Shown: positions 40,301 to 52,700 of the stretch, in pieces
How positions within the stretch are numbered: position 1 is the stretch's first letter
How the letters are laid out: each line of letters opens with the position of its first letter
Assembly (NCBI RefSeq): GCF_003073045.1
Contig: NC_037603.1
Coordinates: 16,312,192 to 16,376,191, forward strand
Length of the DNA stretch: 64,000 nucleotides
Direction of reading: 5' to 3'
From: Pomacea canaliculata
Taxonomy: Eukaryota; Mollusca; Gastropoda; Architaenioglossa; Ampullariidae
The notes under the pieces: model-generated
Told to the model about the DNA's origin: nothing
Seen by the model: only the letters and a program-made list of their open reading frames with translations
The model's database searches: none
Program-made: the position numbers and the translations under genes

Positions 40301-43190
40301 AAAACAAAGCCTCCAGAATACTGCTGCTGCTGGTAAAAAGCTTGCAAGTTACACTTTAACAATCACCTAAAATGGCAACCATCATGATGCTCATGGATGC
40401 TTGTAATAATTACCCCGAGAAGCAAGAAGTGAAAGCGAAAGCTCCCAACATCTACGGATGGCTATAGACCAAAATACCATCAATGTCATCGATGGTGCTT
40501 ACTGAGACAGGCATTACAGGCCTCTGAACCCAGAGACTATTGTCCCATAACCACTACTTAGCTGGTTAGTGCAGTAACAAAAGATTTACATTTAGTCAAA
40601 ATAACAGTGTTGGGAACATGTCATTTTGGGAGTGGGGATCAATGGGTGAAATGTTAAAGCAGTAATCTAGCTTCATAATCCAGAAGCAAGCTTGACAGAA
40701 GAATCATCTGTCCAAAAGAATGCAACTTTATATGCAAATAACTTAAGAAAGCAAATAAACAATAAGCAACAAATTTTTAAGATAATTTAATTACTGGATA
40801 AAGTTGAGACAAGAACACACTGATTGGCTGTATATAAAAGTATCCCTATGCAAATGCAGATGTTTCGCCAAACAGCAAGTGTTACTATGTCTTTTTGCTT
40901 CATTTGAGCTTGGTCACAAGACACTGATTTAATGTTGCACAATCGTAGACTTGGGTTCAGTAAAAACCCTGAGTGAATAATACAGGTATTAACAAGAAAT
41001 AACATCACAAGCACAAAAAAATTTGCATCTTGTCTTCAAAGATTCATGAAATCTCTGGTTGCACTACTATCATTTATCAGACTATAAATATATTGTCATT
41101 TCCCAATATCCAGCACCTGGTAAATTCAAGGTCTATGATTTGTATCCATATGTAGATATATGTATGGGTGCTTGCCTGCATGCATTAGTATTTTCACTGA
41201 ATCCCCATGAGGGCTAAACACATACTAAAGCATGTTCAGTTAGAAAGAACACCTTTGGTACAGCATGATGAGACAGACACCATTGCACTAACTTTCAACT
41301 TTATCCCTCTGCCAGATCAGGCATAAATGCAAAATTATTTTTAGAATGGCTTGAGATTTATCTTTAAGGGAAAAATGTCACAAATAAAATCCCCAAATTT
41401 ATCAGCATACAACTTGCCTGAATTAACTGTATGCCACACAGTGTTGATTATGCATAATTTGTGTTTTATTAATTTTCTGTTTGAACACAAATATACTGTG
41501 CTACTACAAAGTGATAATGAAGAAACTCATGATAAAGTGTTTAAAACACAGAAAATCTGGCTCAATGCCAGCATAACCATGTGAACAAAAATGTTGTCTA
41601 ACTGAACAAAAGATTTTCCACAAACCTCAACTGTTGAAATACTCTGTATCTGCATGTCATCCAATACTGCAGTTAAAGACATTCCAATGTTGAAACACTC
41701 AGTATCTGTTCAAGAAATTCCAATTTTCTTGCAAGTTCTTGGACTAGTTTTATATCATGACTCATTTGACTCAAGTCCCACCTATGTCTACAAGATAACA
41801 TTAAATGCATTCATAAAGTACTATCAAACTACCATAATTCCATTTGATCATGTTTATACTTTTACCTTTCTGCAAGCCTGCACTTTTAGAAATCTCTCAA
41901 GCCTTTCTTTGACTGTTCCACTTTTTCACATTCTACTGTTATACTGCTCCACACTTCACAGTTATACTTCTCCACATTCTACTGTTATACCTCTCCATAT
42001 TTTACTCATGCATGTCTCTTACAGGATACTTTTTATGACTTTGTATTCTGTTCCATTTCAATTACTTTAAACAACAAACTTAGACTTTTCAACTACATCT
42101 TTAAAAAGCCATCAGATTGCCAGGTGTTCTACTAAATATTTTGAAAACTTCCACAGTCATAGCTGGTTTAACGAGCATTCACATCAGCAAGTTTCTTCCA
42201 ATCTGTATTATTTCAATGTGATGTATCATAAATCAGTTGTGCATAGATCAGATGTATAACCCTTCAGTCTTGGACTGGGTGCAAAATGAACCTCAGCACT
42301 AACAAATATGGATCACATTTAACATCAACCAAGTGAAGACAAAAATATATAAACTAAATACTATAAAAATTAAAGCAACACATCTTCTGGTTGTATATTC
42401 TATGTACATTGTACACAGATATTTTAGGAATGCGTAACAACATGCATTGACTTAGTGGGATGCATCACACACACACACACGCAGGTACCACAACTCAGGC
42501 ACATGCATATTCCCCCACTGACCTACATATAAAACAAATTATTTTTCCAAGCACATTGAGCATTTCACATAAAGTATGATTGCACTGTATGACATCGTTA
42601 CCCTCTGGTACAACCATCCACACCTGCTCACATTTCCAGCAATACACAAGAGCACAACCTAACCCTCTATCTGAACTTGTGACAAAAAGTTGAGAAGTGC
42701 CTTACTCTTAGCTAAATCTGTAACTAGATACAAGACATGAGGGGTCTGAAAAAATCTTTGTTGAAAACTTTGTTTTTTGTTTGCATCAAAAACAGCAGTT
42801 GAAACAATAAAATCCAATCAGATATTGGAAGAATTGTGATTGAAAGTAGTATCTGAACTACTACCTGACTAAGTACTATCATTGACCTGAACTGTGTAGA
42901 CTTCTCTGATGGAGAATTGTATACGACTCTTGGCCAGCTCAAAGATAACAGTGGATGAGTACTAAAACAACAACAGCAAAACAAAAAACCCTGAGCAAGG
43001 AAGAATAGTTTGTTTCCATAGAAATCTCTAGGAAATATCAGAAATTGAGGGTGCAAGGCATTGGGCCTTAAAGAAACAAAGTTTCAAGGACATATGGTAA
43101 TTAGCAAAAAAAACAACAACAAACAAACAAAACAAGACAAAACAAAACTGGAAACAGCAGACAGAGAAAGAACCAAATGGGAAATGCTCA
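37400..43190. other. gap between PANK4 and TMEM164; probable TMEM164 3' UTR
   Basis: No coding segment is recognised. PANK4 and TMEM164 converge here, so part of this AT-rich interval is probably 3' UTR of one or both. An AATAAA for the plus strand lies near 37,962. The minus strand has several possible signals, none decisive. Short tandem units occur at 41,920-42,000 and a CA microsatellite at about 42,467-42,482. Confidence 0.4.
41920..42005. repeat. short tandem repeat, ~24-bp unit
   Basis: The phrase CTCCACATTCTACTGTTATAC recurs three to four times with small changes (for example CTCCACACTTCACAGTTATAC). Units are about 23-25 bases. It lies between PANK4 and TMEM164, probably in non-coding sequence. 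Confidence 0.55.
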
Positions 43191-43192
43191 AA

Positions 43193-46100
43193 TTAGTGGT
43201 CTTTTTCTTTTATGTGGCCATTCCTTGGTGTTTCTTCAATTGTCCCTGAATCATTCATATCTGATTCATCACAGGCAAGCTTGCTGATAGCTTTCCTGTG
43301 CCATAGTTCCTCCATGCATGTTTCTGAATCCTTATCCCCAAGTCTAAAAGATTCTTCTGGTTGCCATTTGCTTGATCCATTCTGCTCAACAATTCCACAG
43401 TCAGAAACACTGGAATTAAGCTTTTTCTTGTCATTTTCCTCTTGACAAGATGAAACATCCATACAATCTATTTCTTCTTTGATGAGAATGGCGATAGAAG
43501 ATTCAGCTTCGTATGGACACCAACCCAGACGTCGGGCCAGAGCTGCATAGATCTTACCCAATGAGGGGATCAAGATTATCTGATGTGCCATCGCATATAG
43601 GCGGTAATACGGTCCATGGAAGGGGTCTGACACAGCAGGACATAGCATGTTGTTCAGATTGATCAGCGATGCCTGCAATAAAAAGAAAGCCATCTAAAAT
43701 ATTTCTCATGTATCGTCTCAAATAGTGCAAGCTGCTAGAATCTGTTGTTAAAAGATGGATAGCAAAAAGTAGGATTAAAGTAACATATTTCCACATCACT
43801 GTTCATCTGAAACAGTAGGCATGAGCATCAAGACCATGATTAGTGACTTTCATGTGACAGAAATAGCATTTATTCTGTCCTTCAGTGTTAGAGTGCTGCC
43901 TGGATATTCTAGGATCTTAACATTTTTATACTTCAGGGGAAAAGTTGTCATATACACATCATGACATGGCCTGGACAACAGTTTTAAAAAAATGCAATCG
44001 GCTTCATTTTTCTTTCTGATAATAATGCTAAAAAGAGCTGAGTTAAATACAGAGGAAAATCCAGTAAATAAACTTCAACCAATATGTGATGAATAAGATC
44101 AGCACCAAGAGCTGAGCTTTTTCTTTATATTATCAGACATAAGACCAGTCAAATGTAAAATATCTGCAGAAGTTACGGCAAGGTTCCCTGTCAAGACTAA
44201 ATATGTTAGTTGAAAACATCTGGTATGTGAACGTATTTAGATCCAAAGATCATTATAAACACTTGCTATGGTTATTTTCCTGTAGATAGATACCAGGATC
44301 ATATAGATAAAGCAGAGTGTAATGATGTATGTTTGCGATGGCAGCTCAAAGTGGTATAAATCCACACCATTTTCCTGATTCTCACCAAATTTGGCAGAAA
44401 TATTCCTTCCATTTGTGGTTCAGTCATGGACTATGTTTGGTTGTTGTACTTTGCCCAGAACCATGTTTATTTTTCATGTTTATTTTCTCCATTCTAAGAT
44501 GCTATCAAAGGCTACAAATGAAAGAAAAAAACATTTTGACATGCATCTATTATGCAGCTCATGGGACAAGGTCGTAACAGGGAGACAGAATGAGAAAGAA
44601 CAGGGAAACTGTGTTGTGGCTTCACTTGAAACACCATGCCTCTGTTGCCAAACATGAGCTGTCAACCTGTCAAATTAGGGAAGGGACATTAAAAAAAAAA
44701 AAGTGTTCCATTTGACATAAAATTGAAGTTGATTTAGCGGCAGATTTATCCAGGCTAACTAACCTACCCCAACTAGTTTACAAATAAAAACATCATAAAC
44801 AGGCAACTGATCTACAAACTTCTCATTTACACATAATTTACATATATATTCTTGTTGCTAGTAGTCTCTTTAGGTTAGGATGGGTTCCACAGCCTGGTGC
44901 TTAGTCTGCTTGACTTTGGAGGAGGTTGCTTATTCAAGGCTTATCCAGGTCTCTGTAAAATTGCCCTCTCTGCACACCTAGCAGCTATGGCTAACTGATT
45001 TCTATGGGAAGGTTCAAGTGATGTAAGAGCGGGTTCTGCCCACTTTGCAGCAATGGCTAGGTGATTTTTTCAGGAAGGTTCAAGTGAAGTCAGGAAAGAT
45101 TGGGCTCTGCATTCCACATGCTGTGCCTTAGATATGGTAAACCACAGTTCAGTCCATATGGCTTATTGGCTATTTTTCTTTCCCTTATTGTTAGTAATAA
45201 AATCAAACTGAAATATTCACTTGTACTTTGCTTACTCTCCAAGATTTCAATTACATTTATATCACTACTGACAACTACTTTGCCAAAGTCAGGTTTAGAC
45301 CAAGTGAAGCAGACATCTTCTTTCTAGATTATTTCTGTTACCGGGCCACATCTAATTTACAGCCTGCATACCAGCTGCAAACCCTCTTAATACAGACATG
45401 TTTAATAGGCAAAACCTGTGAAGATCTACATTAAATGGACCCCATTCTTAAAGGACCATCTCACTTTCTCATTTAAGAAAAAGAACCATGTTAGATAAAT
45501 CCTTAAAGCAGGTTGCATGAATTAAATCAGGGGTGGGGAATGTCCGGCCCACTGGCCACATAACGCCCACAAAATCATTTGGTCCAGCCTAGCCAAGGCA
45601 GCAGCAGATGGGTCTCAACATTCAGTAAATAAGCTTTTTTTTGTAACAACAAATTTATATTATGTGAATTCTAATAGAATGTAAATTTCTATTATCATAA
45701 TACAATATAATGTAAATTTTGATGGAGATCCATTATGGGATAGAAAGAAAACATACAAGTACATGGTGAGACAGTAACATGTGTTTCTCCTTGAATGCCC
45801 ACAGCCTGAATTGGGGCGACCGAGAGGACACTTAACATCAGGCAGGCTGGGATTGTATAAGTTACAAAAATTTAAACACAGTGGTGAAACTATGGCTAGA
45901 CCAAATATAGCATGCTAATTTTTCAGTTAATAATTCTTTATGGCTAGCAAATGATTTTATAAATATTCAAATAGCCCTTGGAAGAAAGAAAGTTCCCCAC
46001 CCCTGGATCACATGAAGGACCTGGTAATAAATGAGACGGTCCAAACTTATTAATGATCATATTAAGATATGGAGCTATGTTAAGCACAATGTGTGTGGCA

Positions 46101-49100
46101 AGCATAGTATACCTGCCCACATCTAGTCTGACTGAGCTGGTCAGGGTCAACTATGTTGTTAGCAAGTATGTCAACTCTTATAACGACTACTATGTCTTCT
46201 AACTATTATTAATCAGAATTCTGTCGCTGTTAGAGAAGCCTGAGTCAGTCTAAGATTTGTCAAAGTCTCGGTTGTAAAATGTAATTTTGTGATGCCTAAA
46301 GCACTAAATAACTATGTTTAGCCTATAAGCTTCTACCGTATTTGCATCATGCAGCACTCTCTCTACAAAAAGTAGGATTCATGGCAACATTGTAGGTCAC
46401 AGCACAAATGCACTTTATAAACCTGTGATCTCAACTAAGATATTTATGGAATCTGCTTTGCAAAAGAGAAAAATTATGTTACATCTTTGGTTCTAATGGA
46501 TACAAGAAATCCTGCTTTTTTTCTTTTGCTTTTCAATGGATAATTTTATCTTTGACCTAAAGCTAATGCAATCAATGTGCCTTGTCCTCTTCAGCAAAAG
46601 AATCCCAAAAGATTATTTCATATTGATTCAAATACAATTTGCTACATTTAGAGGCAAAGGACGTGATAGAGTAGCATAATATGGTATATTCACTACAAGC
46701 AAATCTGTTAGCATATAAATGATGATTAGTGCTTCAGAACTTTTCATTGTAAAGCAAACTTTCACAGAAATCCTACCCTATTATTAGAAGATTAAATGAA
46801 AAGCACAAACGATAATCTATGTACCACGAGAAAAAAAAACTTGACTATTTAGGTTCCTTTGTAGTGAATGTGTTGTCTGGTTTCTAATTCAAAACTGAGA
46901 CTTCATAAGAATTTCTTATGTTTGGCTTTGTGCTTTCATTTATGTTAAACAAGATCTTATATAAGGACTGCCAACAAGAAAGAAGACTAAAGAAAAGCCA
47001 AGTGACTTTACTATGCCATATAAGCCAGCAAAGACTTGAGGAATGGTTATACGAAAGAGATGATTTCTAGAAACTAAGGCCAAAGATCTCTTTAGAAATG
47101 TTGCACAGCACACAAGACAAAAACTAAAAACCCCAGCATATGGGCAAAAATCCCAAGCAATAAACACCTACCGCCAGTACCAGCACAGAAGGCACATGGA
47201 CATGCTGTCAATGGGAAATAAACTGAGAACATAACATATATTCCCTAATGAGTATAATAACTAACATTCTACAAGCTGAGCTCTTGTTAATGCCATCATT
47301 ACCCTATCCCTATTCAAATGCTGGATAACATACTGCTACTTGATAAATCACTTTTTTGTACTCACAACACAGAGATCTTCTCCAACATCAACAGGGACAG
47401 ATGTGTAATTAAAGTCAATTTTATACATTATCATTATTAGAAATTTTTATTTCTTTGTTATACTATTTTTGTAAAAGCAGTTCCAAAATAATATCAAAGC
47501 TTCTTTTTGAGATAAATACTTTCTCCCATACACTGATTTGCTATTAGCAAATTTCTTGCTCAAAATACCAATAAACACTACCAGTAAGATCTAAGGAATG
47601 GTCTTAGGTTATACAAAATTTGACTAAAACTTTTAAGAGATAAAACAAGAAACAAAAAGTAGCACATTAAAAAAATGTCTTAAATTAAGAAAAGCAGCAA
47701 ACCAGGCAATCAATACTTAATAATCTTTGCACATGCAAATCTTTACACAGACATAACATCTAAATGATGTGGAGGAAAGAATGACTGGTGCTCACCAGTG
47801 CCAGCAGCTGCAGTGGACAGAAATGGTAGATAAAGAGCAGTCCCCCAGCCATGGCTGCCCAGCTGAAGTCCCCCAGTCTTTCCGGAATGTAAGGATCTGC
47901 ATTGTCAATAGCACCATGATTCATTTCATGCTACAACCCCACTAGTGCTAAAGGTACATGAAGTCTAACCTTGTACTAAAGCACCCTGGTAAATGTGGTT
48001 CTCTCCGACACATATAAACATTCTTTCTTTAAGCATCCCATGTTAATACAGTGTTCCTTGGCAAATTTAAAAGAATAATGGTACCATTTTTTCAAAAATT
48101 GTCACAATGAAAAATCTATTAAAATGCTCAAGCATTAAAGGTTTTCATATGAATATAGATGAACAGATCAAATGATAGAATATTTCACAGAACCTTGCTA
48201 GAAGGATCATACAGATACATCTATTGTAGCACTCATTGTAGATTTAATGTGCTGTGGACATTTTCAAAACACAGCTGCGAATGTGCTTTATTTAGCTATT
48301 CTCCTGAACTGTAACTGACCTCCAAGATGCATGAGGTAGAAGGGAATAACTAGCATCAGCACATGCTGTATATAATAGACCTCTGTTTCAAATGGCAGCT
48401 GTGAACAAAGGACAAATTTTGTTTGGCCACATGGATCTGACAAGTATCAGACTATAGCTACTTGATCATACTGCCTGTATTTTTTTTATTTACTAATGTA
48501 AATTAAGAACTTTCAGTTGGTCAGATCATTTTGTAGAACCTACATGCAAATCATAAGCTAGAAGCACACTAATGCCACACATGACCCATCAACATATCTA
48601 GTTAGTCTTTTGATTCTGTTTTTTTTTTTTCCATGGCACATTTGAAATTATAGCACTAATGCTACTCAAATATTTTAATGTTGAATCTAATCGTGGCAGA
48701 TGGGCTATATTAAGACTCATAGATATCTCTCACTCTCTCACATGATAAATGTTAAAGTTTGCCAGTGCAGCAAATAAAAGTGGTGCCTTCATACTTAATT
48801 CTCTCATATAAATTATTATCAACAAAACTTTATCCTAACCCAATAAATATATGCACATGCATGCAAACAATGCAAATGCACGCATTACATATGCACACTG
48901 ACCAGACGAGTGTTGATGACAGGAAAGAGAATGGCTATAGGAGCACCAGTTAACATGTGCATGTGCAAACGGAATACAGCTGTTACAGCTTTGCTGGGTC
49001 CTGCTGCCAGCAGGTAGATCTGACCACAAGAAAAGAAAGCATGCTAATCACAATCTGAACACAGCCACAAAAGAAAACTTGCAAACTTACAGCTTTACCT

Positions 49101-49767
49101 CTAATAATATTCCCAGAAAATGGCCTAAAATATCTCAACTCTACATGAAAACTGTAGTAGAAAAGTTCCTTTTACACAATGTGAAACAAATGTTTTTAAA
49201 CTTCTGCTCTCAAACATTCATTCTGGCATACATTCCTTTACCTTTAAGTTCATATTATGCTAAAGAATATTAAGAGTATAACAATTTAGCCATTAATTTT
49301 ATCAGCAATTTCAGTGAAAGACTTCAACAGAATGACAGTGTGTATCTTTAAAAGAATCTGTGTCCATGCAATGATGGTTTTCTTTTATGTTGTACACTGA
49401 CCTGAACTGCTGTGGCTATATGACATGGGTTAAAAATCCAGATCATCTGTCGTGTGGCAAATTTGAAGCCCAGCTCACACCCCCATGTTAAGCACATCAA
49501 TACCAGCAAAATTCGCTTCCAGGTCGTCTCTTTCTCTGTCAAGACACGAACCTTCGTGGCTGGAAGGGTCAGCTTAGGATATGCCAGCCGCATGGTCAAA
49601 AGACCTAACAGCGTAGCCAGCATACTTTCCAGCAGACGCTGTGTGGGACTGAGGAAACGGGCACAGTCCTCTCCTCCATTACCAGGAAGGCTGTAGTCAA
49701 CCCCAGCATAGGTCCAGTCCAGCACATGTGACCAGCTAGAATTGACCTTGGCTATAACAGCATCCAT
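43193..49767 (-). CDS. TMEM164: transmembrane protein 164, acyltransferase (5 coding exons)
   Basis: This multipass membrane protein is, in human cells, an acyltransferase forming polyunsaturated ether phospholipids that influence ferroptosis. Coding exons (high to low): 49767-49402 (exon begins 49808), 49019-48903, 48398-48320, 47896-47796, 43672-43193; all GT-AG with phases that agree, 380 codons. Family blocks in order: WTYAGVDYSLPGNGGEDC, RLLESMLATLL, EKETTWKRILLVLMCLTWG, IWIFNPCHIATAVQ (Cys115-His116; the Cys corresponds to the one I recall as the acyl-carrying residue in human), IYLLAAGPSKAVTAVFRLH, IAILFPVINTRL, VYYIQHVLMLVIPFYL, INLNNMLCPAVSDPFHGPYYR and HQIILIP. The ATG at 49,767 is preferred because an in-frame TAG lies upstream in the inferred first exon. 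The C-terminal ~95 residues are hydrophilic and rich in S, E, D and K, and extend beyond the roughly 297-residue human protein. Confidence 0.92.
44968..45110. repeat. tandem duplication, ~71-bp unit, in TMEM164 intron
   Basis: Two adjacent diverged units (about 44,968-45,038 and 45,039-45,110) share GCAGC(T/A)ATGGCTA, GGAAGGTTCAAGTGA and GGG(T/C)TCTGC. They lie in the long intron between the last two TMEM164 exons. No coding meaning is seen. Confidence 0.6.
45528..46005. mobile_element. non-autonomous hAT-type DNA transposon
   Basis: The left end reads CAGGGGTGGGGAATGTCCGG and the right end, reverse-complemented, reads CAGGGGTGGGGAACTTTC, giving terminal inverted repeats of at least 13 bases with the CAGGGGTGG start widely seen in hAT elements. 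Flanking 8-mers (AATTAAAT left, GATCACAT right) agree at five of eight positions, consistent with a decayed 8-bp target duplication. The ~478-bp body encodes no transposase, so it is a MITE-like derivative. It lies in the last TMEM164 intron. Confidence 0.72.
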
Positions 49768-49808
49768 TGACTTTTTGCTGATTGGTGAAGTCACGTACCC
49801 ATAGATAT
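49768..49808 (-). promoter_or_regulatory. TMEM164 exon 2 5' UTR with minimal upstream ORF
   Basis: The exon starts after a good acceptor (TGTTTCAG) at 49,809. The 41-base leader contains an ATG at 49,802-49,800 followed by two codons and TGA (49,793-49,791), ending 23 bases before the TMEM164 ATG. Such a minimal upstream ORF could lower initiation at the main start, but context and use are unknown. Confidence 0.5.
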
Positions 49809-50112
49809 CTGAAACAACATAAGGAAGTGCACATGCATAAGCCCACCCATCGACACACAGAGTTGCCAATAGGAAAGTGATGATACCCAACTCTCATGTC
49901 TTACCTAGGCAATAAGCTGCTAGGCAACCTAAACCTATAGCAAGCTTCTCCTCTCTTCCCTTGCTGAGGTATTGTTGCCATATTAATGGGACTATACTCA
50001 AACTAATTGATTTTCTACTGCTAAGGGACCTTCAACATTTACCTGACTTTCACACCTTGGGTCTATACTTAGTTTTTTTCTTCTTCTTTCTTATCCAACT
50101 CCACAACAATAC

Positions 50113-50500
50113 AATACAACTTTATTGATCCCCAGCGGCAATTCAAGATCGTGCTCATACTAGAAATAATATTTATAAATACATGATGTAAATACACGTT
50201 GAAATCGTGTTGAAATAGTGTGTCTCACACATTCTCTCTACCACACACACATATATTCCTAACAACAGCAGATACAGTGGGTTTACCTCAGGCTAGTACA
50301 AGATCATGGCCGGTAGAGTTTATCAAGTTAATGGCACATGGAATGAATAAGTTGCGGTAACAATTGGTTCTGCATACAGGCATTGCGTACCTACAGCCAG
50401 ACCGCAAGAATGAAAACTCACATGCCAACAAATGATCAGAAAATAGAGAGAATGTGTGATGCCTTCCTGAGGATTTTCTGATGACAAAGTTGTTGGTGTT
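50113..50500 (-). mobile_element. LINE 3' part, Rex1/CR1-like, in TMEM164 intron 1
   Basis: On the minus strand this matches 20,190-20,560: TTTGTCATCAGAAAATCCTC, AGGAAGGCATCAC, TGATCATTTGTTGGCATGTGAG, the CATTCCATGTGCCATTAACT phrase, and the shared tail CTAGTATGAGCACGATCTTG ... AATAAAGTTGTATTGT. It is joined directly, at about 50,500, to a different LINE type in the same orientation (50,500-51,100). Confidence 0.75.
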
Positions 50501-51100
50501 TTTCCCTCTCCAGTTTCAGAACAATACAGTTGGACTGCCTTCACATTGGTGTTGAAGATGCGGGTCTTACTGTGGAAGATAATGCTTGGGAGTTCCAGAT
50601 GGGGCGTAGGCTGTTGAAAACATGCCTGGCCTTGTTGATGTGGCTTTTGATGTCATCGTTCACTCCACCATCTTTGTTGACAATGCTCCCCAGATACGTG
50701 AAGCGGTCTGTTTCCATGATGTTCTCTCCTTGAAGTTGGATTGGGAGTTCCTACTTCTTGTTAATTCTCATCATTTTGGTCTTCTTTTTGTTGACCTTTA
50801 AGCCAGTCTTCTCTGCTTCCTCTGTTAGCTTACTCAGTTTGGTTTGTGCTTGCTCTTGCCGATAAGTTAGAAGACTGATGTCATCTGCAAAGTCCAGATC
50901 CTCTAGCTGTTTGGTGAAGGTCCACAGGATACCGGTGTTGTCTTGGGTTGTCTTGCGCATAATCCAGTCTATGACCATCAGGAATATTGTTGGTGATAAT
51001 ATGCAACCCTGTCTTACGCCAGTCTTCACTACAAAAGGTTTAGTAAGTTTGCCACTGTGGATAACTTGGCAGGACGAGTCTTCATACAACCCTTAAATAA
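50500..51100 (-). mobile_element. LINE fragment, RTE-like endonuclease/RT type
   Basis: The minus strand encodes a reverse-transcriptase core of a second LINE type: FVVKTGVRQGCILSPTIF, then LEDLDFADDISLL (the catalytic FADD motif near 50,890), KTGLKVNKKKTKMM, and after a frame change, DRFTYLGSIVNKDGG and the NTNVKAVQLYCSETG segment. It stops abruptly near 50,500 where the Rex1-like tail begins. The wording fits the RTE-like group; the exact clade is a guess. Confidence 0.7.
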
Positions 51101-51585
51101 TGTTTATGAGCTTAAGATAGAAGTTTAGTCGAGGCTTTTTCCCTTTGTTCCAGCAGAGACGTTCTCTGAGTGATTTTCAGCCGCTGCAACAGGTTTGAGA
51201 AAAGGAGGCCCTTTCAGTTTAGAACATATCACTACCTGCTGGCAATTGCAGTTTGGTTGTGTATAGTGTGGTGTAAGGAAAAAGCTGGTCCTTTCAAGCG
51301 ACAGAAAGAAGAGCCAACTGTGTTCTGGCAGCAAGAAGTGCGGGGCAGTGGCTGGTAGACTCCACCTTGCCACTGGTCCAGTTGTGGTTGACGTCAGAGG
51401 ACAGCTGACTAGTCACCACTGCTATTTGGAATCATCACTGCCGTCCATTGCCGGGGGCAACTGTTGTGGAGCAGCGGCAAGAAAACTGTCAACGAGGAGT
51501 AGTCAAGCAGCGGTGTTTGTGGTTTCATAGGCTTATGACTAGAAGAGGTTAGTTCTTGAAACCAGTTTTGATGAAGCTTTGGTCA

Positions 51586-52222
51586 TTTCACCCCAAGACC
51601 AGATTTCCCCAGCTATATTGTCTCGCCATCTACACCAAATCATCTCAGCCATGACCACATTGTCCCAAATAAGACCACATCCTCCCAACACTGAAAGCCA
51701 AATCATCCCAGGCCCAAAGACTGGTCTAGGTGAAGTAACACATATTCTTTGGTCACTTAAACACCAACCTGAATGGTTTGTGTTTTTTTGTAGATATCAG
51801 TAGATAAAGGCCATATAAACCTAACCTGTAAATTTCAGCTTCCAAAACCCATCCATAATTACAGGTTAGTTTTATATTGCCTATATCTAATGATATCTAA
51901 AAAAAAACCACAAACCGTTCAGATTGATCTTTAAGGTTGGCTATCAATTTCAACTTTAAATGACTATCTTTAGCTGGAAGTTTGTATCAAATGAGCATGC
52001 ATAGATTTTGCTGTTCAGGTATTCTTGATCTCGCTTATGCTGACACTAATGCAGAAACATAAACAGATGCACGCATTTGAGTCATCAATGATCAGTTTAC
52101 TTTTGAGCTTGGGATGATTCTGCTTTCGGTGTTGGGATGATGTGGTCTTTCTTTGGATGTAGTCATGGTTGAAATGATTTGACTCAGGCAGTGGGTCGGT
52201 ATGGCTGGGGCGAAATGACCGG
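51586..52222. mobile_element. foldback/MITE-like element with long inverted repeats
   Basis: The left arm (about 51,586-51,735) and right arm (about 52,085-52,222) are imperfect inverted copies. For example GACCACATCCTCCCAACACT in the left arm pairs with the reverse complement GACCACATCATCCCAACACC of the right, and GGTCATTTCACCCCA pairs with GGTCATTTCGCCCCA. Arms are about 140-150 bases, the middle about 350 bases, with no coding potential. ACCACAT-TCCCA and AATCAT-CCCA phrases also recur inside each arm. The exact termini and any target duplication are unclear. It lies in TMEM164 intron 1. Confidence 0.65.
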
Positions 52223-52534
52223 TGACTGTTCTGACCAATCCTTTGCCAACTCCCTACCTGAATGCAAGAAGTTATTACTGCAGTTTCCAGGAATGGTTAT
52301 AGATTTTTTTTTTTTTCACCTGCCCATCTTAGCCAACAGGAGGCAATTTATGCTCAGTAATTGCTATGCTTGTTATTGAAAAGCACTGCACATGGAAAGC
52401 GAAAACTAAACAGTACAGCTAGCTTTGTATATAGCTGATCACAACCATGAACTTTACGTATGGATAACGTACCAGGCTGATAAACTTCTGTGATAAGCTG
52501 ACATCATTTTATGGCATTATGAGGCTGTACTCAC

Positions 52535-52700
52535 CAGACAACTTTACGAAATTCTAGAATCGTTGACAGGAGTGCGCTGTAAAAATACTTGATGTGTTTG
52601 TGACAAGACCGATCACTGGAAAGCCGACCCCTGTCAACAGCTGATTCGCTTGATGTAAATCACCAAATCATGCTGAATACAGGAAGCAGTTCATCTGCAT
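52535..52700 (-). other. probable non-coding first exon of TMEM164
   Basis: A consensus donor (CTG/GTGAGT, cut after 52,535 on the minus strand) has no coding frame of its own. Joined to exon 2 at 49,808, the TMEM164 frame meets a TAG shortly upstream and no ATG, so it would be 5' UTR. The 5' limit is not known; I show an arbitrary extent. An intron of about 2.7 kb containing the LINE and foldback elements would separate it from the coding exons. Confidence 0.4.

Noticed and set aside
41654-42070. 138-codon plus-strand frame
   Set aside because: It includes the ~24-bp tandem repeats and has no domain. It lies in the AT-rich gap between two convergent genes.
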